From contig CAZEEG010000003.1 in the NCBI GenBank assembly GCA_964511065.1, positions 1-64,000 of the forward strand: a stretch of DNA of 64,000 nucleotides, read 5' to 3'. The notes below the pieces were generated by a model, which ran no database searches, was not told the origin of the DNA, and saw only the letters and a program-made list of their open reading frames with translations. Shown here piece after piece: positions 25,936 to 35,096 of this stretch. The first letter of the stretch is position 1. Each line of letters opens with the position of its first letter. The translations under genes and the position numbers were made by a program. The DNA comes from CALBRZ01 sp964511065. GTDB lineage: Bacteria; Planctomycetota; Planctomycetia; Pirellulales; S012-138.

Positions 25936-26403
25936 TGGCGCGCGATCCTCTGGAAGAAACTCAAAGCAAGGCCCGGGTGGGCCGTGGACTGCGGATAACA
26001 TCGAGCCTGGCGTGCCGTTTCGCGCCAAGCCCTTCACGTGAGAAGTAAGCTACGGACGAACGGACCGTGATGCTCGAACCATGCAACCTCGGTAGCCAGA
26101 TGACAGCCGCCTGAACGTCCGCAAATGCGGGCCCCCAAGCCCTGCTACCGGCAAGGGTTGCACAAACCCTTTCTGACTTCAACTTTAACACAAACCACCG
26201 CCCGCTGGCAGCACTTCCGCGCCAAGACACGGTGCTGAGGCCGCCCCCAATGGGCTACCCCCCAGGAAACTGCCGGAGGCGGTCAACTCCCCAAACGAAA
26301 ACGCCGCAGTTCCCACTTGTTGAGAACTGCGGCGCGGGGTTGGTTAACAAAATCCGGTTTCCAGTCGCGTTAAGGCTTTTAGCGGCGGGCCGGACCTCTC
26401 TGC
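25936..26403. other. 468-bp intergenic region with a terminator
   Basis: Between the thioredoxin-like gene (stop at 26404) and the oxidoreductase (start 25935), both on the minus strand. Contains the hairpin at 26302-26334; the oxidoreductase promoter should lie between that hairpin and 25935. No other gene seen. Confidence 0.5.
26302..26334 (-). terminator. Intrinsic terminator of the thioredoxin-like gene
   Basis: An 11-bp perfect stem: CGCCGCAGTTC (26302-26312) with GAACTGCGGCG (26324-26334). On the minus strand it is followed directly by TTTTCGTTTG, a good T-tract. It lies about 70 nt past the gene's stop codon. Confidence 0.8.
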
Positions 26404-28344
26404 TTACCGGCGACTGCCCGAGGTGTACTTCTTCACCTCCGCTTCCAGTTCGCTGATGTGCAGGTTGCGATTGACCACGCGGCCCTTGCTGTCGATCAGC
26501 AGCATGGTGGGCAGAGTGAGGATTCCCAATTCGTTGGCCAGGCGGCCATCGAGGCTCCCCGGCTCGTAAATCTGCACCCAGGGCAGCTTGTTGTCTTGCA
26601 GGAACCCGGTAACCTGCGACTTGTCGTAATCCAGGCTGATGCCCAGGGGCACAAAGCCGCTGCGGCCGTACTTGGAGTACACCTCTTTGATCGTGTTCAG
26701 GTCGCGCACGCAGGGCTCGCACCACGTGGCCCAATAGTGGACCAGCACCACCTTCCCGCGGTACTGGGCCAAGTCGGCCCGGCCGCCATTGATGGCCGTG
26801 CCCGCCAGTTCGATGTTCTGGCCCACGCTGTTGAGCCGGCGAACAGCACCGGTGGCTTTCTTGGCCGCGGGCGTATTGGGGAACTTGGACGCGATCTGGG
26901 TGTACCACTTCTTCGCGCTGTCTTCCTGGCCGGAGAATTCCTCCGCGATCGCCAGTTGCAACATGGCCTCTGCCGCGTCGTTACTTTGCGGATGATCCTT
27001 GACGAACTGTTCCAGCGACTTGAGCCAGGCTTCCTGAATCTTGGGGAAGTCGGCCTTGGGATTCTGCAGGCTGCGGGTGTAGTCGGCCGTCATCAGGCGG
27101 AACTCGACATACGCCAGCAGGTTGTCGTCGGCCTTGTCGGCCTTGAGCTTCGCTTGCAGTTTCTTCAACCGCTCAACGCCGCCGGGGAAGTCCCCGCTCT
27201 GCGCCGCGGCACTGAGCGTATCGGCCAACTGCTGGTACCACTGCACCTGGTTGCTGGCTTCCGTGGCTGCCGCAGCCAGCGATTCCACGATGTCGGCCCG
27301 CTTCTCGTTAAGCTTCACCTTGTCGGCCGGGTTCGTGGCAGCCATCAGTTGCTTGTCGATGTTTTCCAGTTCCGAAAGCAGGTTCTGGAACTTCTCGTCC
27401 ATTGCTCCCGCCACGTCGCCCATCGGCTCGGGCGTGACCGAAGACGTGTGGAAGAAATGCCCGTGCTCGCCCGCGTCGCCGGCCAGTTGCGGCAAGCCGA
27501 TGAGCCGCCAGTTGTTACCGGCCTGCACCAGCGTGCCAACCTTCACATGGCCGGTCTTGCCTTCGGTTTCGACGAGCGTGGCCACGTTCTCGTAGACCAC
27601 CAGGTCGCGGGCCGAGCCATCGGTACCCTCGGGCACCACACCAGGCCGCAGCGCGCCGAAGTGCAGCCACACCGTCTTGGCGGTCACTTCCTTTTGCTGG
27701 CGGGCGAGTTCTTGAAACTTGGCCTTGGCCTCGGCCACCTTGTCGGTGATTTCCTTCGCCTTCTCGCCGGAAACGCCCAGGGCTTCGATTTCCTCGGGCG
27801 TAATCAGCAGACGCACAAAGCGGTCGGCATCGCGATCGGCCAAAGCGCGCACCAATTCGGCGGTAACTTCCTCGGCCGAGATGGATTTCCAGGCGTCGAT
27901 CCGGCCGTCTTCGTTCTTGTCGATGCCGTGCCGGGTGCCGGCCATGTTGAACCAGCGATACTGGTCGGCCTTGCCGTTAAAATCGCCGTCGATATCCCGA
28001 TAGACTTCAACGCCGTTCTTGTAATAGCACCACAGGTCAACCACGTTGTCGTTGTTGGAATCAACAAACCGCCGCAGCAGTCGCCCGGCCGGGTCGCGAA
28101 CCACCCAGCCGGTACCCGAGCCGATCTTCTCGGCCTTAAGGGTGCAGTTCGCGATTTCTTCGGCGGTGGGGATATCGTAATCGACGTCGGATTGAACCGG
28201 CTTCAAACGCAAAGCCTGTTCCACGGATGGCGTGGCCGCTGCGGCGGGCGCCGTCAATGCGCACGTTAGCAGCGAGACCCCGGCCATCGCCTTCCAATGT
28301 CGCGTCCATTGGGCGGGAAATGGTTGCCAACGGTTCCGTGCCAT
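26404..28344 (-). CDS. TlpA-like thioredoxin-fold protein with large N-terminal extension
   Basis: A 646-residue secreted protein (signal AMAGVSLLTCALTAPAAAA). The C-terminal about 140 residues are a TlpA/ResA-like thioredoxin domain with the redox motif WCEPC (541-545) and cis-Pro in LTLPTMLLIDSKG. Upstream are a helical, TPR-like stretch (about 330-490) and, near the N-terminus, Asp/Asn-rich EF-like loops: DSNNDNVVDLW, DIDGDFNGKADQYRWFN and DKNEDGRIDAW. The domain order suggests a periplasmic thiol-disulfide reductase with a protein-interaction scaffold. The substrate is unknown. A T-tract terminator follows the gene. Confidence 0.85.
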   Translation of the reverse strand: MARNRWQPFPAQWTRHWKAMAGVSLLTCALTAPAAAATPSVEQALRLKPVQSDVDYDIPTAEEIANCTLKAEKIGSGTGWVVRDPAGRLLRRFVDSNNDNVVDLWCYYKNGVEVYRDIDGDFNGKADQYRWFNMAGTRHGIDKNEDGRIDAWKSISAEEVTAELVRALADRDADRFVRLLITPEEIEALGVSGEKAKEITDKVAEAKAKFQELARQQKEVTAKTVWLHFGALRPGVVPEGTDGSARDLVVYENVATLVETEGKTGHVKVGTLVQAGNNWRLIGLPQLAGDAGEHGHFFHTSSVTPEPMGDVAGAMDEKFQNLLSELENIDKQLMAATNPADKVKLNEKRADIVESLAAAATEASNQVQWYQQLADTLSAAAQSGDFPGGVERLKKLQAKLKADKADDNLLAYVEFRLMTADYTRSLQNPKADFPKIQEAWLKSLEQFVKDHPQSNDAAEAMLQLAIAEEFSGQEDSAKKWYTQIASKFPNTPAAKKATGAVRRLNSVGQNIELAGTAINGGRADLAQYRGKVVLVHYWATWCEPCVRDLNTIKEVYSKYGRSGFVPLGISLDYDKSQVTGFLQDNKLPWVQIYEPGSLDGRLANELGILTLPTMLLIDSKGRVVNRNLHISELEAEVKKYTSGSRR

Positions 28345-28968
28345 CGAGCTCTCCTTCCTTGGGGGCCGGTAGGGCCACTGGGATTTCTGCGGACGTTGCC
28401 AGGGGAGTCACCACGACCGATGCCGCCAACCAAAATCGGCGCATTCCTGCGGTCGGGGGGCTTGCGCTCTCCGGTTGCTGCACGCTGCACAGGCCAGGGT
28501 GCTCGCGCATACTCCAGCCACGAGAGAGACGGGGTTCTATATCCTTCGGACGCGCGGTCTCAACGAAATCAACGGTTTTTCCGATTGTGGCAGATTTTCC
28601 CGGAGACCGTCCGCACGACACAAGGCCGGTTTCAACCAGCCGCGCGCATCGCTAGCGATGCGCGCTGGGCGAACCACGCTTCGCCCGACCCCTTGGCTAC
28701 GCTGCAAACCGCCGGCTGGTTCGCCGCGAGTGGCAACCCGCTGCTCCAGAATGTCTCCCCACAGGCATGGGGGGGCCGAGAGTAAGGCAACGGCCTGGGC
28801 TGCTGTCGCTGCCGCCGCTGGCATTGCCCCCCTTCCCGCGATTATCTTGGGAACCCGTCTGCCGGCAGCGAGTGGTGCGGGGGGCCGTCTTCGTACCAAG
28901 GTTTTCGCTGCCGGCGTCCTTGGTCGCCTAACCACAACATGCACCTTCCGATGCTGGAGGCTGAACAC
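28345..28968. other. 624-bp divergent region with a structured palindromic element
   Basis: The longest gene-free stretch, between divergent TlpA-like and SGNH genes. It includes the multi-hairpin element at 28634-28721 described separately. Frames across it read as low-quality translations and I support no gene. TGGAGG at 28955-28960 is the ribosome-binding site of the SGNH gene. Confidence 0.5.
28634..28721. repeat. Nested inverted-repeat element (24-bp perfect palindrome plus hairpin inside an outer stem)
   Basis: An outer stem AACCAGCC (28634-28641) / GGCTGGTT (28714-28721) encloses a 24-bp perfect palindrome (28642-28665, centre ATCGCTAGCGAT) and an adjacent hairpin GGGCGAA-ccacgc-TTCGCCC (28667-28686). 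This could fold as a branched RNA or a cruciform. A REP-like element, an untranslated structured RNA or a protein-binding site are possible; no copy is seen elsewhere in the window. Confidence 0.55.
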
Positions 28969-30108
28969 ATGAACCTGCCGCTTCGTCGCCGTGAGTTTTT
29001 GGCTGTTGGAGGCTCCGCCTTGTGGATGTCGTGGAGCGGCCTGTCGTCGTCCGCCCTGGGCCAGCAGCCGCGCAAGGGCTCCGCGGCCGATGGCGTGCAA
29101 TGGCACGATGTGCGCGACTGGGGCGTGGAAGGCCGGGGTTGGGACGAGACGGCCAAGTATTACGACCGGTTGCCGGCCAAAGCCGAAAAGACCGTTCGCC
29201 CGGCTGTGTGGTCGCTGAGCCGTCATTCGGCGGGCATGCTCGCGCGGTTTGAAACCGACGCCCCGAACATCTGGGCCGAATATACGCTCACGTCCGCCGG
29301 CCTCGCCATGCCGCACATGCCGGCCACCGGCGTTAGCGGACTGGATCTTTATGCGCAGGATGACGAAGGCCAATGGCGGTGGCTGGCGGTCACACGCCCC
29401 GGGTCAAAGGAAGTGAAAGCCCAGCTGGTAAGCGGGCTGGAACCGCGCCGCCGGGCCTACATGGTTTACCTGCCGCTGTACAACGGGGTGGAATCGCTCA
29501 AGATCGGCGTACCAGCCGGCGCGGCGTTCGAGCCACGCGCCCCGCGCAAAGACAAGCCGCTGGTATTCTATGGCACCTCCATCACACACGGGGCCTGCGC
29601 CTCGCGGCCCGGTTTGCCGCATCCGGCCATCCTGGGGCGCCGGCTGGATCGGCCGGTGATTAACCTGGGCTTCTCCGGCAACGGCAAGATGGAACCAGAA
29701 GTGGGCGCGCTCCTGTGCGAACTGGACGCGGCCGCCTATATCATCGATTGTCTGCCCAACATGGTCGGCAGCGAAGTGGCGCAGCGGGCCGCACCGCTGG
29801 TCCACCAACTGCGCAAGGCTCATCCCGACACACCCATCGTGCTGGTGGAAGACCGCACCTACGCCAATGCGCCGTTCTTGGCTGCGCACCAGAACCGCCA
29901 TCGCGAAAGCCGCGCCGCGCTGCGGGCGGCCTACGAGAAGCTCCAGGCCGATGGCGTCAAGAAGTTGCACTACCTGGAAGGCGACAAGCTGCTGGGCGAC
30001 GACCGCGACGACACCACCGATGGCTCCCATCCCAACGACTTGGGATTCTGGCGTCACGCCCAGGCGTTTGAACCGGTTCTGCGCACGGCATTGGGCGAGA
30101 AAGCGTAA
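28969..30108 (+). CDS. Tat-exported SGNH/GDSL hydrolase (second copy, larger type)
   Basis: A 379-residue protein starting at ATG 28969 with TGGAGG 8 nt upstream, and a twin-arginine-like signal RRREFLAVGGSALWM. An N-terminal beta-sandwich-like domain (about 40-185) precedes the SGNH domain: block I VFYGTSITHGA, with Ser of GTS as nucleophile; NLGFSGNGKMEPEVG; VLVEDRTYAN; and block V TTDGSHPNDLGFW with the catalytic Asp-His. This resembles SGNH_3-type esterases with an accessory domain that act on polysaccharide acetyl groups. It is unrelated in layout to the hydrolase at 22256-23002. Its stop is 12 bp from the convergent HDOD gene. Confidence 0.87.
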   Translation: MNLPLRRREFLAVGGSALWMSWSGLSSSALGQQPRKGSAADGVQWHDVRDWGVEGRGWDETAKYYDRLPAKAEKTVRPAVWSLSRHSAGMLARFETDAPNIWAEYTLTSAGLAMPHMPATGVSGLDLYAQDDEGQWRWLAVTRPGSKEVKAQLVSGLEPRRRAYMVYLPLYNGVESLKIGVPAGAAFEPRAPRKDKPLVFYGTSITHGACASRPGLPHPAILGRRLDRPVINLGFSGNGKMEPEVGALLCELDAAAYIIDCLPNMVGSEVAQRAAPLVHQLRKAHPDTPIVLVEDRTYANAPFLAAHQNRHRESRAALRAAYEKLQADGVKKLHYLEGDKLLGDDRDDTTDGSHPNDLGFWRHAQAFEPVLRTALGEKA

Positions 30109-30120
30109 CAGCCGTCTCGG

Positions 30121-31950
30121 CTACGGTGCGCTGCCGACCAGTTCCGCCTCGTCTTGCGGATCGACGGGATCATCCGCCTTGCGCGCACTCAACCCGTGCT
30201 TCTCCAGCTTCGCCCGGAGGGTATCCATCGAGAACGGCTTGATGAGGTAGTCGTCGATGCCGGCACTGATGCATGCTTCGACGGTGGCCCGGGAACGATC
30301 GGCGCTCATCATGATGACGGGGCCGGTGAAACCATCGGCACGCAGCAACCGCACCACTTGGGCGCCGCTTTCCCGCCCCAGGTGGACATCGCACACGATC
30401 GCCTGGCAAGTCCCGGCGAGTCGGCGGGCCTGTTCGCTCGTGGCGGCGCTGCAGACTTCTACCCCGTACGCCGCCAGGTGAATCCGAATCAGTTCGACCA
30501 TTCCAGCTTCGTCGTCAATGACCAATAGCCGGGGAATATCGGGGATCGGCACGTTGTAGGATGTGGGCGCGACCGCCGCCTGCTCAGGAATCATCTTGGC
30601 CTGCAAGCGCGCTTGTTCGGCGCGGGCCGCGGCTTCGAGCGGGCTGCCGGCAAACCTAGACATTTTCGACGTAAGCTGCATCAGCATCTCTTCATTGGGG
30701 ATCGGCACCCGAAAAATGCGGCTGGATTCCAGCATCCGGCTCACGCCGTCCTTAAGGGCCGCATGGCACAGCGAAAGCTGCTCACGGTTGTATGTCAGAA
30801 GCTGCTGGTGCAGCAGCAGGTAGCGGTGGGTCGAGCGGTTATCGGCCAGGTCGGCTACGGCTTCGCCCACCTGCATCACGCGGACGAAAGCCTGGTGTAG
30901 CGCCGACCGTTCCGCCACGCGTTCGGGGTTGTGGTGATCGAGCACCATCGTGGTGAGCGATAGCGGCAGTTCCCATTTCATCAATAGGGCCGCGGAAACG
31001 TCGGCATGCATGAATCCAAAATCGTCCTGCTCCACACACTCCAACCGCAAGTGCCCGATCTGGCGTACACGCTGCAGGTGCCGGACATACCGATCAGGGT
31101 ATGCATACGCGAGCAGCAGGCAGCCAAGATCCTGGAGCAGGCCAAGAATGTAGGCCGTCTCAGGCGAGATGCCCTCCACGCTGCTGGCGAACGCCGCCGC
31201 CGTGCTGGCGATCAGCACACTGCGGCCGTTGTACCAGCTTCGAACTTCCTCGGGGAGGTCGGCCAGCAGACCCGACTGTGCCCGCAACATGCCGGCTGAG
31301 ATGATCAACGATATCGTCTTGCGCACGCCCAGGTATTTCACGGCGCTATAGACGTCGGGAGTGCGGTAAGCGCGGCCCATTGCACTGCTGTTGGCCAGTT
31401 TGAGCAGTTCGGCCGTCGCCTTGGGATCCACGGCAATATCGCGGGCCAGGCTATCAAGCGAGGGCGATTCCTGGTTCAAGTAAGAGCACATCCGCACCAG
31501 CAGTTGCGGCAGCGGGCGAATGCAGTCGGAATCTTGAACGAGTTGCCGGGCTGCCAACGGCACCGGCAGAAACAGGTTCCGCGAATGGGCCACCACACTC
31601 CGCGCAGCGCTGGCCAATTCCTCTAGTGGCATGTTGACGTCGATCACCGAATCGATCCCCAGCCGCCGGGCGCGCCGATCTTCGTCGGGATTCAGATCGG
31701 CGATCAACATGGTGGGCGGCCGCAGGAGATCGTCGTACAACCGCTCAAGGATTTCCAAGCCTGTCAGGAATCCCCGCAAGCGATGTTCCACCATGACCAG
31801 GTCGGCCCGCTCCCGGTTGACGAGGTCGTAGAACTGGTCGGTGTTGCAGGCGACCTTGGGATCAAGCCCTTCCGACTCCAAAAGTTGCGCCAGCGCTTGG
31901 GCGCGCGTTTCATCACGAAACAATACGGCGGCGATGGGACGACTGCTCAC
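30121..31950 (-). CDS. HDOD-domain signalling protein with two receiver domains
   Basis: A 609-residue cytosolic regulator. The N-terminal receiver-like domain (about 5-125) has LVMVEHRLRG where an Asp phosphoacceptor would sit, so it is probably a pseudo-receiver. An HDOD domain follows (about 145-345: IRPLPQLLVRMCSYLNQE, AELLKLANSSAMG, AVKYLGVRKTISLII, AYILGLLQDLGCLLLAY, MVLDHHNPE). A C-terminal receiver is intact: LLVIDDEAG, phosphoacceptor in VCDVHLGRESG, and LIKPF. I prefer GTG 31948-31950, with AGGG upstream; the frame extends to 32010. HDOD proteins act in signalling and stress regulation; no histidine kinase lies nearby. Confidence 0.88.
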   Translation of the reverse strand: MSSRPIAAVLFRDETRAQALAQLLESEGLDPKVACNTDQFYDLVNRERADLVMVEHRLRGFLTGLEILERLYDDLLRPPTMLIADLNPDEDRRARRLGIDSVIDVNMPLEELASAARSVVAHSRNLFLPVPLAARQLVQDSDCIRPLPQLLVRMCSYLNQESPSLDSLARDIAVDPKATAELLKLANSSAMGRAYRTPDVYSAVKYLGVRKTISLIISAGMLRAQSGLLADLPEEVRSWYNGRSVLIASTAAAFASSVEGISPETAYILGLLQDLGCLLLAYAYPDRYVRHLQRVRQIGHLRLECVEQDDFGFMHADVSAALLMKWELPLSLTTMVLDHHNPERVAERSALHQAFVRVMQVGEAVADLADNRSTHRYLLLHQQLLTYNREQLSLCHAALKDGVSRMLESSRIFRVPIPNEEMLMQLTSKMSRFAGSPLEAAARAEQARLQAKMIPEQAAVAPTSYNVPIPDIPRLLVIDDEAGMVELIRIHLAAYGVEVCSAATSEQARRLAGTCQAIVCDVHLGRESGAQVVRLLRADGFTGPVIMMSADRSRATVEACISAGIDDYLIKPFSMDTLRAKLEKHGLSARKADDPVDPQDEAELVGSAP

Positions 31951-32364
31951 GTTCTGCCCTGGGAGATTTTGACGGGACACCCTACATAAACATAACTCAT
32001 CAAATCGCACATCGGGCAGCGCCGCTGCAATACCGGCGGCTTTTCGAGCGCTACGTTCTGATGGCCGTTCAGCCCCCCATCAGCCCCGATTTGATGCGAC
32101 AATATGTCCGTAGTGGGGGGCGCTGTGCCCTCACCACCAGCGCTGCCTGATTGCCCATCGTTTTCGCATGCAAGCCCACCCTCCGATGGCGGGGGTAACG
32201 AAACCGCCCCCGGCGGCATGTAACGCTGCTTGGCGTGCAAGACAGGCCGCAATGAGCGCGGTTTCTCAAGACGCCAGTGCTGGGAGCGATCTAAGGTCTT
32301 TCCGGTGGTACAACGTCAGGTGTTAGGCCGGCCGACGAGGCATGACGCGAACGCTGGGAGCGAT
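31951..32364. other. 414-bp intergenic region with a 27-bp direct repeat
   Basis: Between the HDOD gene and the sulfatase stop, both on the minus strand. Contains one copy of a 27-bp direct repeat whose second copy overlaps the sulfatase 3' end. No gene supported. Confidence 0.5.
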
Positions 32365-32379
32365 CTAAGGTCTTTCCGG
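32279..32379. repeat. 27-bp direct repeat duplicating the sulfatase 3' end
   Basis: The 27 bases beginning GCTGGGAGCGATCTAAGG are identical at 32279-32305 and 32353-32379, with starts 74 bp apart. The second copy contains the sulfatase stop codon (32365-32367) and its last codons; the first lies in the 3' intergenic region. It looks like a short local duplication. Confidence 0.75.
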
Positions 32380-33879
32380 GCGCTGCTGCGTGTAGTCGGG
32401 CCATTGGATGCGTTGGGATTCGATGCGGGCAAACATCCACGCGGGCCAGCGCGGCGTTTCTTCCTGCACTTCGCGGTACATTTTCCGCAGACGATGCGCC
32501 ATGGCTTTCAGCCGCTGCGGCTCGCGCGCCGAGAGGTCGGTCGTTTCGCCCGTGTCGTCACGGAGGTTATACAGCTCAAATCGATCAAGCTGCGCGGTCT
32601 TGATCGCCTCGGTATTTTCGTCAGTGATGTCGCCGCCTGGCTGCAGGTTCTTGCCCGTTAGGGTGGCCAGGATTTTCCAGTCGCCGTCGCGCATGGCCAC
32701 GCGTGGCCCGCTGCGTGCAAAATTGAATTGCCAATACAGCGGTACTTTCCGCTGCACGCGTTCACCTTGAAAGACCGGCAAAATGCTGGTGCCGTCGATG
32801 GCACGATCGGCCGGCACATCAATCTGAGCCACCTCACACAAGGTCGGCAACAGGTCCACGCCGCTAACGGGCTCGCTGCACTTGCTGCCAGCCTTAATGT
32901 ACCCCGGCCAGCGGATGATGCCCGGTACGCGAATGCCGCCATCGTAAACGTGACCTTTCTTCTCGCGGAGCGGGCCAGCCGAACCGTGCGGGTGGTAACG
33001 GGTGATGGCAGGACCGTTGTCGCTGGTGAACCAAACCAGGGTGCTGTCGCGGAGCTCCAATTCGTCGATCGCCTGCATGATCCGGCCGAATGCTTCGTCC
33101 ATCTGCGAGATATTCCCGTGGTGGGCCGAATAGCTGGGATCGTCGGAAGGGTACAGCGCCGTAAACCGGTCGGCCGACGCAATCGGTTCGTGCGGTTCGT
33201 GGAAGCACACGTACAGAAAGAACGGCTGTTGTTGGTTGCGTTTGTCCTTCAGCCATGTGACGGCTTCTTCAGCCACGATCAGGCCCGAGTATCCCTTAAG
33301 CGGCCCCACTGGCCGGCCATTGCGGACGAAGTTATCTGGATTGCAGTGATTGGGCAGGGCGTTGTTCTGCGTGGAGAACCAGTACTCAAACCCGTGGTCG
33401 CCAGGCTGGGGTTGCTCGGGCATATTGAAGCGCCCGTTGAGATGCCACTTGCCGACATGAGCCGTAGCGTATCCGGCATCCTTGAGCAACCGGGCGATAG
33501 TGATCTCGCTCCGCCGCAAGTGCATCGGCGAGAGCATGGGAATCCAATTGTGAATTCCGACCCGCTGCGGTGTGCGGCCGGTCATCAGCCCAGCCCGGGC
33601 GGGCGAACAGTTCGCCGCTGCCGAGTAGCAGTCGGTGAACAGCATCCCTTCGCTGGCAAAGCGGTCGAGGTGTGGTGTCTTCAACTCGCGGTTGCCATAG
33701 CAGGCCAGGTCGCCGTAGCCTAAGTCGTCGGCCAATACTACGACGATGTTCGGGCGCTGGCCACCTTCGCTGCCCAGGGCAGGAGCCGGGCCAACGTTGG
33801 CAACCAATGCAGCGGCCAGCAGGAACCGGCAGCCAGAGAGGACGACCGGCACAATGAGAGCAGCATGGCTGGTGCGCAT
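32365..33879 (-). CDS. Arylsulfatase-type sulfatase
   Basis: A 504-residue type I sulfatase that hydrolyses sulfate esters, probably from sulfated polysaccharides. The signal peptide LLAAALVANVGPAPALG is followed by the metal motif NIVVVLADDLGYGDLACYG and the formylglycine motif CSPARAGLMTGR, with Cys91 as the residue to be converted by a sulfatase-modifying enzyme. Further landmarks are YATAHVGKWHLNG, WFTSDNGPAITRYHPHG and the C-terminal LYNLRDDTGETTDLS. No maturase lies in the window. It ends in the 27-bp duplicated sequence. Confidence 0.94.
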   Translation of the reverse strand: MRTSHAALIVPVVLSGCRFLLAAALVANVGPAPALGSEGGQRPNIVVVLADDLGYGDLACYGNRELKTPHLDRFASEGMLFTDCYSAAANCSPARAGLMTGRTPQRVGIHNWIPMLSPMHLRRSEITIARLLKDAGYATAHVGKWHLNGRFNMPEQPQPGDHGFEYWFSTQNNALPNHCNPDNFVRNGRPVGPLKGYSGLIVAEEAVTWLKDKRNQQQPFFLYVCFHEPHEPIASADRFTALYPSDDPSYSAHHGNISQMDEAFGRIMQAIDELELRDSTLVWFTSDNGPAITRYHPHGSAGPLREKKGHVYDGGIRVPGIIRWPGYIKAGSKCSEPVSGVDLLPTLCEVAQIDVPADRAIDGTSILPVFQGERVQRKVPLYWQFNFARSGPRVAMRDGDWKILATLTGKNLQPGGDITDENTEAIKTAQLDRFELYNLRDDTGETTDLSAREPQRLKAMAHRLRKMYREVQEETPRWPAWMFARIESQRIQWPDYTQQRPERP

Positions 33880-34084
33880 GTCAGGGCACTCCGTGAAGAA
33901 ATGAACCTTGGCAAGCTGCCGGTACAGTGTACCGGCGTTGCGGGTTCACCTATCAAACACGGTCGCTGCGCGCGATGCCAGTTTTTTGAAAGATCGCGCC
34001 GCTACGTTAGGGCCCAAGATCATGCTGCTCACTAGCGTGCTGTTCACTGTGACCCGGCGGTGCTTTAACTGGCCGCATACGCAA

Positions 34085-34618
34085 TCACCAGTTGCTTAAA
34101 TCGTTGTCCGCTGACTTACCGATTGCCGTAGCCGCGGCCACGCGACCCGCGCGTGCCAGCGATGAACGCAATGGTTGTCTCACGGCGCCATCCGCAGAGT
34201 TCAAGGACAGGTCGGGCGGTTGGGCCGCTGGCGGCACAGCAGGCTGCAGGACAGGGGGCACAGTGGAATCTAACGCTGGGGGATTTGACACCTCGGGATC
34301 GAGCGCCGCGGGATTGGCCCCCAGTGGTCCAAGTTGCCACTCACGAAATTCCGGCCCTGTGAACGTGCGACCTTCCCAGCGCACATGAACTACGCGTGCC
34401 CAAGCGACCGGCCGCCGGATGATCGTCCGATCCCAGGCAAACCGCAGCCACAGCGTATTCTCGTCGGTACGGCGATCCACTTGCGCATAGAAGGTGCGGC
34501 CGCTGGCCAGGCGAAATTCGCCGGCGGGATGCGTCTGCCAGTCGTGCCACTGCCCGCACACCGGCGCGGCGGTTATCAAGACCAGCGCCATCCCCATGCC
34601 AAAACGCAACATTGCCAT
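34085..34618 (-). CDS. Small secreted protein of unknown function
   Basis: A 177-residue protein from ATG 34616-34618 with GAGG 5 nt upstream. A signal peptide (MLRFGMGMALVLITAAPVCG) precedes GEFRLASGRTFYAQVDRRTD, then LWLRFAWDRTIIRRPVAWAR and VHVRWEGRTFTG, which look like a small beta-rich domain. The rest is Pro/Ala-rich and probably disordered. I do not recognise a family with certainty; the layout recalls small planctomycete envelope proteins. Confidence 0.6.
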   Translation of the reverse strand: MAMLRFGMGMALVLITAAPVCGQWHDWQTHPAGEFRLASGRTFYAQVDRRTDENTLWLRFAWDRTIIRRPVAWARVVHVRWEGRTFTGPEFREWQLGPLGANPAALDPEVSNPPALDSTVPPVLQPAVPPAAQPPDLSLNSADGAVRQPLRSSLARAGRVAAATAIGKSADNDLSNW

Positions 34619-35096
34619 CAGTGCCTCGCATCGCAGCCGAGAGGAAGAACCGTCGGCCATGATGAAAGGCAGCACGCATGCCAACGGCATACCGCTCCGA
34701 GCGGCACACAGCTAAGAGATTGCAATCGCTGTGGTTAGACAAGCGAGCCACGCTTCACCGTTGTGCAGCGATGTTGCCACCGGTCAACGCGCGTCGCCTC
34801 ACGACAACCTGGTGTACAAGAGCAACATTCACCAACCGCGGGCTGCGCGGGGGCCTGTTGCGGTTCGTCAACAAACCCAGCCGCACCTGCTGTGGTGTTT
34901 CACCCAAGACCTCGTCCCGAGCGACAGTTTCCTCCAAAGCGACAGCCCGCCGGCAGCAGACGCGGCCGACGGGCTGAAGGGCAGTGCAGGTGTGTCATCG
35001 ACCGCCATGCCTCGATGGCGGCTATAGCGGCATGCCCGAACCGTCGATCAGGCTGCGATCGAGGTGGGCCGGTCAATAGCGTTTGAGCTTGCCGCA
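34619..35096. other. 478-bp intergenic region
   Basis: Between the PDZ gene stop (35097) and the small secreted protein start, both on the minus strand. A hairpin CAGCCCG...CGGGCTG (34943-34976) with partial inner pairing could end the PDZ transcript, but lacks a clear T-run. No gene supported. Confidence 0.45.

Noticed and set aside
28537..29373. Minus-strand frame of 278 codons overlapping the SGNH gene start
   Set aside because: Overlaps a gene with a Tat signal and ribosome-binding site; composition is Arg/Gly/Ala-rich shadow sequence.
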